Shown here in pieces: positions 1-7,179 of a stretch of DNA of 32,500 nt (within the stretch, counting starts at the first letter, position 1; the number at the start of each line of letters is the position of its first letter). The notes beneath the pieces are model-generated. The model saw only the letters and a list, made by a program, of their open reading frames with translations. It ran no database searches and was not told the DNA's origin. The position numbers and the translations under genes were made by a program. The stretch is from Prorocentrum cordatum (taxonomy: Eukaryota > Sar > Dinophyceae > Prorocentrales > Prorocentraceae), in NCBI GenBank assembly GCA_963575745.1, contig CAUYUJ010014622.1, positions 268,156-300,655 on the forward strand, given 5' to 3'.

Positions 1-171
1 GCCGTCCCCTTCGGGGATGCGAGCTGCAACATTGCCGCTGCTTTCGTGGGCTCCCGGGAGGTCCAGCGGAGCGGCGGAGCGGTCTCATGCGCAGATCCAG
101 ATTCGATCTCGCCGTCCCCTGGCGGCTGCGAACTGCGATACTGTCGCCACTTTCGTGAGCTGCTGGGAGGC
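1..171. repeat. Direct repeat, two diverged ~60-bp copies, period 110 bp
   Basis: Positions 1-61 and 111-171 share the same opening (GCCGTCCCCT), middle (CTGCRA.T) and end (CTTTCGTG.GCT...GGGAGG) with scattered differences. The left copy may extend beyond the window edge. No coding frame is convincing. Confidence 0.6.
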
Positions 172-712
172 CTTGCACCAGTGACGTATGTATGGTGCCT
201 CTCTTTCTTCGCCCTCCTTCCTTGACCTTGTTCCCATCCTCCCGCATCCCTCCTCGTCTCTCATCCCTCCTTTCTACTCCAGGTTCCAGCAGCCTTCTTC
301 TCGAGTTCTACTCCCAGGGCGTGTTCTGTCCTCTTCAGTACGTCCGCCTTTCTCTGCCTCAATGCTTCTCAGGCTTACGCCACACCGCCGATCCCTTTGG
401 GGACTGGCGGTTGTTGTATGTTGCTCCTGAGGGCCTCTTGGGCGCCTTTTGGGTGGCGTCTTGGAGCTCGTTTTATTATCGGAGACGCCTACTGCGAATC
501 ACCGCCGCCCCCTGCCGTTGGGAATCGCCCACGTGGCCGAGCGTTGTGGCAAGACCTCTGCCAAGCTCTCGGACCATGTGTCCCCCCAGCCGTTGTGGAA
601 ACCCTTCGGGGAACACTTGAGAGAGAGATAATGGCGGGGAGGGTCAGGAGGAGGAGGAGGAGAAGGAGCAGGAAGAGGAGTAGAAGAAGAATGAGGAGGA
701 GGAGAGGGCATC
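172..712. other. No gene recognised; pyrimidine-rich, ending in a purine tract
   Basis: Pyrimidine-rich unique sequence with no frame showing the G/C-ending codon bias of the real exons. It ends in an AGG/AGA purine tract at about 640-706. Confidence 0.4.
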
Positions 713-908
713 TTGAGCGCCTCTGGAGACACTCTTGGGGCCTCCTGGGAGCTTCCTGGAGGCCTCCTCCTGGGGGCGTCTTGGGGGCCTCTTGGGCCGT
801 CTGGAGGCGAGCGTGGGCGTTTTGGATCGATCTTTCGGCGGCCTGTGGCTCTCCCGGACCGTCCGGAGGGCCTCTTGGTACCCTGTCAGCCTGTTTGGGA
901 GCCCTCTG
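713..908 (+). repeat. Degenerate CTTGGGGGCC-type repeat
   Basis: A chain of imperfect short units of the type CTTGGGGCCTC / TCTTGGGCCGTCT. The same repeat returns at 1975-2215, 2290-2510 and 31195-31985 and, reverse-complemented, at 15075-15265. Gly/Leu-rich translations here are repeat products, not proteins. Confidence 0.65.
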
Positions 909-1339
909 TCCCCCCCCCGTGATGCGTTAGGGCGGTCCCCAGGGGACACCCCCCTCCAAATCAACCGGGCTCCAGGGTGAGGGGTTTGGGGAGGGGAGAA
1001 CATCTCACACGCCAATGAACTCCCAGGGGTCGGCGGATTCCCTTTCTCCGTTTGCTCTTCAGCTCCTGCCATCCTCCCACTTTCTTCCACATCCCCGTCC
1101 CTATGCTTCCTTTGTCCCATATGTTCCTAAACCCCGTCCGCCTCATTCCTGCTCTTGGTCAGCGTCGTATGTTTGTCATCCCCCCTCCATTCCATTTATG
1201 AAGGTATTTCCGCCCCCACGTTTCTCCCGAGGATCGTGTAACTTACTGTAATGCGCAAGCCTGCCATTTAGCTTTCACCATATTTCGCGTCACCCGCGAG
1301 AGGTCGGCCCACTGTTCGGTTGGGTGCGTCGCATTGTGG
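909..1339. other. No gene recognised
   Basis: Mixed-composition sequence without a frame of coding character; nothing recognisable on either strand. Confidence 0.4.
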
Positions 1340-1343
1340 GCTC

Positions 1344-1399
1344 AGGAAGAGGAGGAGGAGGAGGAGGAGGAGGAGGAGGAGGAGGAGGAGGAGGAGGAG
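1344..1399. repeat. (GGA)n microsatellite
   Basis: Almost perfect GGA triplets over about 55 bp. The poly-Gly and poly-Ser translations are artefacts of the repeat. Confidence 0.9.
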
Positions 1400-1654
1400 C
1401 CCGCCACAAGGGAACAATCCCCTTCGTGTCCAAGCGCCATTGCTGCAGGTGTCGTTTCAGTCTTGAGCGGCCGAGCTCGTTTCAAGCGGACCCGCAGGGG
1501 TACTTCGGTTTGACATGCTTCACCGAGACTGATTATGTCCCGACCCCCTCCCAGCATACACGTACATGTGCGCATATACTCGAATCAGTGCTTGCATTGA
1601 AGGCGTCCTAGCGGATACTGAAAGATTTGGCGATAGTTTCCCTCCGATTTTGGT

Positions 1655-1760
1655 GGCTGGCTGGGTTCCCGGGTTCCCGGTTCTGGGTCCCCGGGTTCCT
1701 GGTTATTCGTTCCGGGCCGATTTCGGTGGGTTCCGGGTTCCCGGATGCCCGGTCGAATTC
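1655..1760 (+). repeat. GGGTTCCC minisatellite
   Basis: Imperfect short units built on GGGTTCCCGG, with one isolated unit recurring at about 1923-1938. Confidence 0.6.
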
Positions 1761-1974
1761 CTTATCGAAATATTCATGTGATCATACGCACCCAGCTACG
1801 CACGCAATAGGCATCGAGGACGCACAAGGTGAATCACCGCCGCCACCAGACCCTATGGAAGGAAGGCCTTCGCTGCTGATGGCCGACAATCGATGTGAAG
1901 CTCGCTCGGCCGCGAATGAATTTCGGGTTCCCGGATTTCGGACAACGCACACGAGGTGCAGAGTGTTTACCGTA

Positions 1975-2510
1975 TTGGGGCTGTTCGGGACCTTCTTGGG
2001 CGTTCTTGGGTGTCTCGTGCGGCCCTCGTGTACCGTCTTCGGGCCCTCTGGCGTCGTCTTGGGGCGCTCTTGAGCCGTCTTGCTCCCGTATCGGCAGTCT
2101 TTTGGATCTTTCGGGGCATATTTGGGGCCTTCTGTAGGCCTTCGAGGGCCCCTACAGGGCCCTCTTGGCCTGTCTCGGGGCTGGTTTGGGAGCTTTCTTG
2201 GACGCCCGTCAGACCGAAAAGCCGGGAATGCTAACATCGTTCAACAAAAAGGCTTACGGAAGATCAATGAGTTCTGCTTCCGCGGAGCTTCTTGGAGGCT
2301 CTACTTGAACGCTCATCTTGAGCCATCGCGGCAGACATGGGGCCATTTGGGGCCGTCTTGAGAGCCTTGGGGGTCGTGAACCAGAGGCATCTTGGAGGTA
2401 TCCTGGGGTCTCTTAAGGGCGCCTCCCGTGAGCATATTGACAGTCTCTGGGGTGCCTCTCTGGTGCCTCTGCTGCCTCCTGGCGGTCTCTGGGGGGAGGT
2501 CCTCCTCCTC
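1975..2510 (+). repeat. Degenerate TCTTGGG repeat, two blocks
   Basis: Blocks at 1975-2215 and 2290-2510 carry TCTTGGG / GGGCCCTCT units separated mostly by about 10-11 bp. About 75 bp of non-repeat sequence lies between them. Confidence 0.6.
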
Positions 2511-2712
2511 GCTGCTTCTCCTCCTGCTCCTCGCTCCTCCTCGCTTCTCGCTCCTCGATCCTCGCTCCTCGCTCCTCTCTCCTCCTCCTCCTCGCTCCTC
2601 TCTCCTCCTCCTCCTCCTCCTCCTCCTCCTCCTCCTCCTCCTCCTCCTCTTCCTCCTCCTCCTCCTCCTCCTCCTCCTCCTCTTCCTCCTCCTCCGCCTC
2701 CTCCTCGCTCCT
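2500..2712. repeat. (CTC)n / (TCG-CTCCTC)n polypyrimidine tract
   Basis: Interrupted CTC triplets, with GCTCCTCG variants in the first half. The tract lies about 170 bp upstream of the proposed start of gene A. Long Leu, Pro and Arg translations come from this tract. Confidence 0.9.
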
Positions 2713-2881
2713 CGATCCTGGGGCCACTTGAACACTCCGTTGCAAAGCTGCACCCTCTTTGTTACCCCCCCGTCTGCGGCATCCCGATTTTCCTGGAGCG
2801 GCGTGGGCCTGAGATTCTGGGAGGGCGTCGGCAATGAAGCACGTGGGGGATCGTCTTCTCTGGGGCGCGCAGGGGCAAGTG

Positions 2882-3157
2882 ATGAGCGGGGCATCGGCGC
2901 CCGAGAGGAGCGAGATGATGCTGAGGGCAAGCGGCGCGAGGGGCGGCTCCTTCGAAGCCGACGAGTACGGCGCAGGGCGGCACAGCGCGAGCGGCTTCGC
3001 CGCGGGCGGCTACGGCGCAGAGATGGGCGGCGACCCCCTCGCCCACATCAACCTGGACGCGGTGCCGGCGCCGCACAGGGCGGAGAACTTCAAGACCAAG
3101 AAGCAGCTGGACGAGATGCGGGCCTCCAAGCAGAGCGAGGCCTCCAGGCTCAGCGAG
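2882..3157 (+). CDS. Gene A exon 1 (N-terminus of CEP162-like coiled-coil protein)
   Basis: Proposed first coding exon. The ATG at 2882 is preferred over the in-frame ATG at 2834, because the 16 codons between them lose the G/C-ending bias and a pyrimidine stretch plus CAG ends at 2872, ten bases before 2882. That CAG could be an acceptor for cis- or trans-splicing (inference). The encoded segment is hydrophilic, Ser/Ala/Gly-rich, then charged with a KTKKQLDEMRASKQ stretch likely to be helical. No domain is recognised. The donor is placed at GAG|GCCTCC (GC-type) because AGGCCTCC is repeated at the acceptor (3451-3458). If that intron is not removed, the frame runs into a poly-Pro translation. 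Confidence 0.55.
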
Positions 3158-3452
3158 GCCTCCTCCCCCCCTCCTCCTCCTCCTCCTCCTCCTCCGCCTC
3201 CTCCTCCTCCTCCTCCTCCTCCTCAACCTCCTCCGCCGCCTCTCCTCCTCCCCCTCCCCCTCCCCCCCCCCCTCCTCCTCTCCTCCTCCTCCCTCCTCCT
3301 CCCCTCCTCCTCCTCCTCCTCCTCTCCTCCTCCTCCTCCTCCTCCTCCTCCTCCTCCTCCCACTCCTCCTCCTCCTCCTCCTCCTCCTCCTCCTCCTCCT
3401 CCTCCTCCTCCTCCTCCTCCTCCTCCTCCTCCTTCTCCTCCTCCTCCTCCAG
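3158..3452 (+). repeat. Intron 1: (CTC)n tract with AGGCCTCC at both ends
   Basis: The intron is almost entirely CTC triplets, interrupted by short C runs and ending in TCCTCCAG. An 8-bp direct repeat (AGGCCTCC) spans both exon-intron boundaries, as expected for an intron gained by insertion with target duplication or for slippage at proto-splice sites. Both flanking exons are in phase 0. Confidence 0.55.
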
Positions 3453-3623
3453 GCCTCCAGGGCCTCGGCCAAGAGCAAGGCCGGCGCGAGCGCTGGGCCG
3501 GGCCGGGCAAGGCCGGAGCGCTCCCGCTCCCCGGAGCCCGCGGCGGTTGCGGCCAGGGCGTCCGGCAGCGCCACGGACTCCGAGGACCAGAGGGCCAACC
3601 CCGAGTCCAGGGCGCCGCAGGCC
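3453..3623 (+). CDS. Gene A exon 2
   Basis: 57 codons, phase 0 to 0, between TCCTCCAG| and GCC|GTGAGT. The product is basic then acidic, Ser/Ala/Pro/Arg-rich, apparently disordered, with an RSRSPEPAA stretch. Codons are almost all G/C-ending. The donor GTGAGTCGGG coincides with the start of a repeated TIR sequence (3628 onward), so the splice signal seems to have been supplied by an inserted element. Confidence 0.5.
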
Positions 3624-3832
3624 GTGAGTCGGGCCTGTCTCTCTGCAGAAGGGATTTTTCGGGGGTGGAGAGACCTCCTACCCTGACACGTCGATGAAGG
3701 AGTTGGCCGTTTTCGGTTCGCGAGAGGGCGTCGCGGCCGTCATTTCTGCGGGTCCAGGTCCGTCGGTTTCGGTCCCAGGCCGTTTTCACTAAGGGGAGGT
3801 TTACTACTAAAGGGAGGTTTGTCCACCGCCGA
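3610..3832 (+). mobile_element. Element C copy 1, within a ~222-bp segment duplicated at 4054-4273
   Basis: This segment and 4054-4273 (offset 444 bp) are nearly identical by eye, including the last 14 bases of exon 2, so this is a recent segmental duplication. Inside is a block with inverted ends, GGTGGAGAGACCTCC on the left and the complement of GGTGGACAAACCTCC on the right (about 3656-3828). The block recurs at 25062-25224, where it forms an intron. Confidence 0.7.
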
Positions 3833-4053
3833 GCGTTGCTTGCTCGGCCCTAGGGTCAAGCAGTGGCGAAGCGTCCCGGCGTGCCGTTCCCGCGAAGTGT
3901 TCTTAGGACAGTTCTGGTTGGGACCGTCTTGTTTTAACACATCGGGCTTGTGTTAAAAGGACATTGTATTTGTTCTTAGAACATTTGGGGGTTCTACGAA
4001 CATTTCGTGGTAGGACTATAGGAATGCCGGGACGGTCGATCCCTGCTCAACTA
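3833..4053. other. Intron sequence between two duplicated segments
   Basis: AT-richer than its surroundings, with the imperfect repetition TTCTTAG.ACA...GAACATTT around 3898-4010. No coding potential is seen. Confidence 0.4.
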
Positions 4054-4402
4054 GGGCGCCGCAGGCCGTGAGTCGGGCCTGTCTCTCTGCAGGAGGGATT
4101 TTTCGGGGGTGGAGAGACCTCCTACCCTGACACGTCGATGAAGGAGTTGGCCGTTTTCGGTTCGCGAGAGGGCGTCGCGGCCGTCATTTTTGCGTGTCCA
4201 GGTCCGTCGGTTTCGGTCCCAGGCCGTTTTCACTAAGGGGAGGTTTACTAAAGTTAGGTTTGTCCACCGCCGAATTTTAAAAAATAGTTAAAAATACATC
4301 GTGGACGCTTCTTGTCTACAATTGTGTTTGGATTATTCTTGAATGTGTTTGACTATTTCTTATTTGTCGTCCGAAAGCCGCCTGTAGGAGGACATGCCCG
4401 AC
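4054..4402 (+). mobile_element. Element C copy 2 inside a family-A TIR element (A1, 4072-4402)
   Basis: 4054-4273 duplicates 3610-3832. The left end GTCGGGCCTGTCTCTCTGCAGG (4072) pairs with the complement of the right end CCTGTAGGAGGACATGCCCGAC (4402), making a family-A element with element C nested in it. The flanks GCAGGCCGTGA and GCAAGCCGTGT look like a diverged target duplication, although the right copy is about 5 bp from the TIR. The AT-rich core is like the other family-A copies. Confidence 0.6.
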
Positions 4403-4465
4403 CCAACGCAAGCCGTGTCTTGGCCCCTCGAAGAGGAAAAAACGGCATGAACGTCAACTTTGAGC

Positions 4466-4606
4466 GCTCCGCGCGGATTTCTTGGATCGGCGCTCGGCCC
4501 CCCTGGCGGCGCCTCCAGCGCCGCCCCCCGCGCGCTCCGCGCGCCTGGGAGGGGGGTCCGGCGCAGACCCAGGAGAGCTCCGCGCGGAGCTCCGAGAGTT
4601 GAGGTG
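4466..4606 (+). mobile_element. Family-B inverted-repeat element, copy 1
   Basis: The left arm TCCGCGCGGATTTCTTGGAT...GGCCCCCCTGGCGGCGCC resembles 27755-27790 and 14588-14625. The right arm (GGGGGGTCCGGCG...GAGCTCCGCGCGGAGCT) is the approximate complement. Diverged and GC-rich, it lies in the intron before the 4639 exon. Confidence 0.5.
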
Positions 4607-4638
4607 TGTATGCAGTTGTTGTCCCTCCAGCCCCGGAG

Positions 4639-4815
4639 GAGGAGGAGGAGGAGGAGGAGGAGGAGGAGGAGCAGGAAGAGGAGGAGGAGGAGGAGGAGGA
4701 GGAGGAGGAGGCCTGGAGCAGCAGGGAGGTCGAGAGTGCTTCGGGGCCCACGGCTGCAGTGGCCCTGGCTGCGCCCGCGTCCAGGCTCGCCAGGAAGCCC
4801 CCACTCACGGGGCCC
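4639..4815 (+). CDS. Gene A exon with poly-Glu run
   Basis: The frame encodes a long Glu run broken by one Gln, then WSSREVESASGPTAAVALAA and a short basic Pro-containing tail, ending at GGGCCC|GTGAGC in phase 0. The start is uncertain: CCTCCAG|CCCC at 4631 would give phase 1, and any GAG|GAG within the triplet run (4639 chosen) keeps phase 0. Codons after the Glu run are almost all G/C-ending. The purine run in the exon is complementary to the CTC run just after the donor. Confidence 0.45.
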
Positions 4816-4819
4816 GTGA

Positions 4820-4917
4820 GCCTCCTCCTCCTCCTCCTCCTCCTCCTCCTCCTCCTCCTCCTCCTCCTCCTCCTCCTCCTCCTCCTCCTCCTCCTCCTCC
4901 TCCTCCTCCTCCTCCTG
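4820..4917. repeat. (CTC)n microsatellite just after the donor
   Basis: A nearly perfect CTC run of about 95 bp starting four bases after the GT of the proposed donor. Confidence 0.95.
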
Positions 4918-4989
4918 CCCCCCTGGATAGGAGGCCTAGGGCCTAGGGGGAGCAAGGAAGGAAGGTGCACCGCTCGTGCACCTTCGCCC

Positions 4990-5200
4990 CCCCCCGGAGC
5001 AGCACGGAGGGCGGAGAGTGCGCCGGCTGCAGTGTTCCCGGCCGTGCCAGCCCAGGCACGCAAGGTCTCGAGCGTTTCGAGGCGGGGCCCCCGGAAGTCC
5101 CAACCCTTTCCTCGGGGTCGGCTTCCCATCGCGAGTCGTTCTCTGACGGTCCCCAGTCCCGGCGAGGGCCCCCAGAGGCCGATAGTCATAAACAGCGGGC
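4990..5200 (+). other. Possible gene A exon(s), unresolved
   Basis: A GC-rich island with coding-like codon bias in more than one frame. One reading ends at GCACGCAAG|GTCTCG (donor at 5065, phase 0) and encodes SAPAAVFPAVPAQARK. Another frame stays open to about 5190. A small hairpin (GGTGCAC...GTGCACC) lies at 4972-4983. RNA evidence would be needed to choose. Confidence 0.25.
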
Positions 5201-5238
5201 CGTCGTGCTTCGTTCCACGACGCGAGCATGTCTGGGAT

Positions 5239-5347
5239 CAGGGCTGGACCCAAACGCTGTTCTGCTTGACTCCGGCTGTGTTCTGTGTCGCACAGGAAAA
5301 CGGGCGGAGCAGGACCGAAAAAAAAACAGCGTTTAGGTCCAGCCCTG
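5239..5347 (+). mobile_element. 109-bp TIR element with 8-bp target duplication
   Basis: CAGGGCTGGACCCAAACGCT (5239 on) is inverted at the right end (complement reads CAGGGCTGGACCTAAACGCT, ending at 5347), one mismatch in 20. It is immediately flanked by TCTGGGAT (5231-5238) and TCGGGGAT (5348-5355), an 8-bp duplication with one mismatch. An A9 run lies near the right arm. Too short to code for anything, so a non-autonomous element. Confidence 0.8.
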
Positions 5348-5355
5348 TCGGGGAT

Positions 5356-5459
5356 CGTCCTGGTTCACGAAGAAGGCCCCCCCTGCACGGGCCCCCGAGG
5401 GTTTTCCCGCGGCCGGTCGCCGAGCCCGGGGCCAGGCTGGCGCTCTGTTCGTCGGCGCC
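5356..5459 (+). CDS. Possible gene A exon between two TIR elements
   Basis: Between the 5239-5347 element and family-A copy A2, one frame reads SSWFTKKAPPARAPEG and continues to LFVGA with mostly G/C-ending codons. Another frame (GIVLVHEEGPP) has similar bias, so the frame is not certain. It joins in phase 0 to 5637 if A2 is an intron with a GC donor at 5460. Confidence 0.3.
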
Positions 5460-5636
5460 GCGTGAGATTTGAGTCGGATCGGTCCCTCTACAGGAGGAAC
5501 ATTCAAAAACAGTAAAAAAACAATAGTCTGGGGACGGATTTGCATTCTCATTGTTTATTCCTTGACTATCTTTGAAGATTTTTTGCCTTTTTTGTTTCGT
5601 CCAAGGTCCGCCTGCAGGAGGGCGTGCCCGACGTAG
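5460..5636 (+). mobile_element. Family-A TIR element A2 (5473-5632), probable GC-AG intron
   Basis: The TIRs are GTCGGATCGGTCCCTCTACAGG on the left and the complement of GTCGGGCACGCCCTCCTGCAGG on the right. The core is AT-rich with the family motif AATAGTCTGGGGAC. GCGTGAG occurs on both sides (5460-5466 and 5636-5642), as for a target duplication. Taking GC of the left copy as donor and ACGTAG as acceptor joins ...FVGA to RELQASRAIAERSRR in frame. Confidence 0.55.
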
Positions 5637-5770
5637 CGTGAGCTGCAGGCCTCCCGCGCGATCGCGGAGAGGTCACGGCGGGGGGTTGTCGGCCAGCTGC
5701 GGCCTCTGGGGCGAGCGGGAGCGCCGTCCCCGAGTTCGTGGGCCTCCGCAGGGGCAACGATGGGGGGGGA
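5637..5770 (+). CDS. Possible gene A exon between family-A copies A2 and A3
   Basis: The frame RELQASRAIAERSRRGVVGQ... has about three-quarters G/C-ending codons and looks like a short helical, basic segment. Its 3' limit is not resolved because A3 starts at about 5780. Against it: 6183-6285 carries a diverged similar sequence (CGGAGAGGTC, GAGCG..CGCCGT.CCCG.GTTCG.GGGCCTC), so this could be a repeat rather than an exon. Confidence 0.3.
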
Positions 5771-5779
5771 TAGGCACAA

Positions 5780-5930
5780 GTCGGGCCTGCCCCTCTACAG
5801 GAGGAACACTCAAGAATAGTAAGAAAATAGTCTGGGGACGATGCTTGAATACTTGTTGGCTATGTTTCAACATGTTTTGAGTATGCTTAATTTTTCGCCC
5901 AAAATCCGCCTGTAGGGGGACATGCCCGAC
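5780..5930 (+). mobile_element. Family-A TIR element A3
   Basis: The 22-bp ends GTCGGGCCTGCCCCTCTACAGG and GTCGGGCATGTCCCCCTACAGG (right end complemented) match at 19 of 22 positions. The core contains AATAGTCTGGGGAC and TTTCGCCCAAAATCCGCCTG as in the other copies. GATAGGCA and GATAAACA near the ends may be a decayed target duplication. Confidence 0.75.
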
Positions 5931-5947
5931 CTAAGGATAAACATAAT

Positions 5948-6102
5948 TAGGGGGGGATGCATCGACCCCCAATCGCCCATTGATCGCCGATTGGGGCCCG
6001 ATGGCCCAAACCTGCCCAGGAAGGCGCGGATTCACTATCGGGGGCCTATCGCCGATCCATCGGCGATGTATCGCCGATTCCAGGTCGATGCATCCCCCCC
6101 TA
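5948..6102. mobile_element. 155-bp palindromic element with perfect 20-bp TIR
   Basis: TAGGGGGGGATGCATCGACC at 5948-5967 is exactly inverted at 6083-6102, and the interior (AATCG.C.AT..ATCGCCGAT.GG) continues the inverted pairing. The RNA or single strand would fold into one long hairpin. No clear target duplication. Confidence 0.8.
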
Positions 6103-6487
6103 TCGTTGCCCCCCACCTCCTTTTGGCCAGGGCACCTTTTGTTGTACATTGTGAGGACGTGTCGAGCGGGAACCCTTGTCGTCGCAGCTGGGCCTTCGCC
6201 AACCTGAGTAGCTTGCGGAGAGGTCTAGAGCGAGCGCGCCGTTCCCGCGTTCGGGGGCCTCTCTGGCTAAGTGGAGCGCCTTGGAGTACATTGCGATGAA
6301 CTATCGAGCTGGAGCCGCTGTCGGCGCGGCTGGGCCTTCAACAACACACATTTGGAGTGTAGCCCGCGCTCGAGTGGGATCGTCGTTGTCAGAATGCAGT
6401 AGATGGCGTCGAAGCGAGAGCGCCTGGAACCATTTCCATGAATGATCAATAAGAATGAGAACAACAAAAAATCTCCGAGCAATTTCC
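6103..6487. other. Intron-like stretch with diverged repeats; no exon called
   Basis: Contains two diverged copies of GC(A/G)GCTGGGCCTTC (6186 and 6328) and a block similar to 5650-5760. No frame shows the codon bias of the neighbouring exons. Confidence 0.35.
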
Positions 6488-6680
6488 TCCTAGTCCTCCT
6501 CCTCCTCCCCCTCCTCCCCCTCCTCCTCATCCTCCTCCTCCTCCTGCTTCTCCTCCTCCTCCTCCTTCTCCTCCCCCTCCTCCTCCTCCTCCTCCTCCTC
6601 CTCCTCCTCCTCCTCCTCCTCCTCCTTCTCCTCCCCGTTCTCCTCCTTCTCCTCCCCGTTCTCCTCCTCCTCCTCTTCGA
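6488..6680. repeat. (CTC)n polypyrimidine tract
   Basis: Interrupted CTC/CTTCTCCTC triplets immediately upstream of the 6689 acceptor. The poly-Leu opening of the long reading frame here is an artefact of this tract. Confidence 0.9.
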
Positions 6681-6688
6681 CCCTCGAG

Positions 6689-6781
6689 GTCGAGGGAACG
6701 GGGGCGCAGCTCAGCAGGCGCGGCAGACTCCCCCCCGCCATCACGGGGGCCAGCTCCGGAGACAGCCATTGCTCGCCTGGC
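6689..6781 (+). CDS. Gene A short exon, 31 codons
   Basis: Lies between ACCCTCGAG| and CCTGGC|GTGGCA, phase 0 at both ends, directly after a CTC tract and before a CAG/CAT microsatellite. The frame VEGTGAQLSRRGRLPPAITG... has nearly all G/C-ending codons, clearly better than the other two frames. Apparently disordered; no domain. Confidence 0.5.
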
Positions 6782-6805
6782 GTGGCAGGCGGCCCCGCCC
6801 CTCAA

Positions 6806-6841
6806 CATCATCAGCAGCAGCAGCAGCAGCAGCAGCAGCAT

Positions 6842-6872
<31 letters not shown>

Positions 6873-6985
6873 AGCATCAGCATCAGCATTAGCATCATCA
6901 TCAGCATCATCATCAGCAGCATCATCAGCAACATCAGCATCAGCATCATTATCATCAGCATCAGCATCATCATCATCATCACCAC

Positions 6986-7026
<41 letters not shown>

Positions 7027-7066
7027 CCATCACCAGCATCAGCATCAGCAACAGCATCAGCATCAT

Positions 7067-7107
<41 letters not shown>

Positions 7108-7160
7108 GCAGCGTCAGCATCAGCAGCAGCAGCAGCAGCAGCAGCATCAGCATCATCATC
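6806..7160 (+). repeat. Mixed (CAG)n/(CAT)n microsatellite in intron
   Basis: About 350 bp of blocks of CAG and CAT triplets with a few GTCAG, CACCAC and TTAGCAT interruptions. Read in frame it would give Ser/Ala, Gln/His or Asp-rich runs. It is taken as intron because a clean acceptor (CCCCTTGCGCAG|GAG) follows and because the neighbouring exons are in phase 0 without it. A polymorphic coding homopolymer cannot be excluded. Confidence 0.75.
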
Positions 7161-7179
7161 CCCCCCGCCCCTTGCGCAG

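Noticed and set aside
2392-3627. Long Leu/Ser/Arg and poly-Pro frames around the CTC tracts
   Set aside because: They are translations of triplet repeats and appear in every frame and on both strands of such tracts.
6442-7179. Upstream part of the 1,036-residue open frame as coding
   Set aside because: It is CTC and CAG/CAT microsatellite translated as poly-Leu and poly-Ser/Ala. A clean acceptor at 7179/7180 separates it from the biased coding sequence. The short exon 6689-6781 inside it uses another frame.
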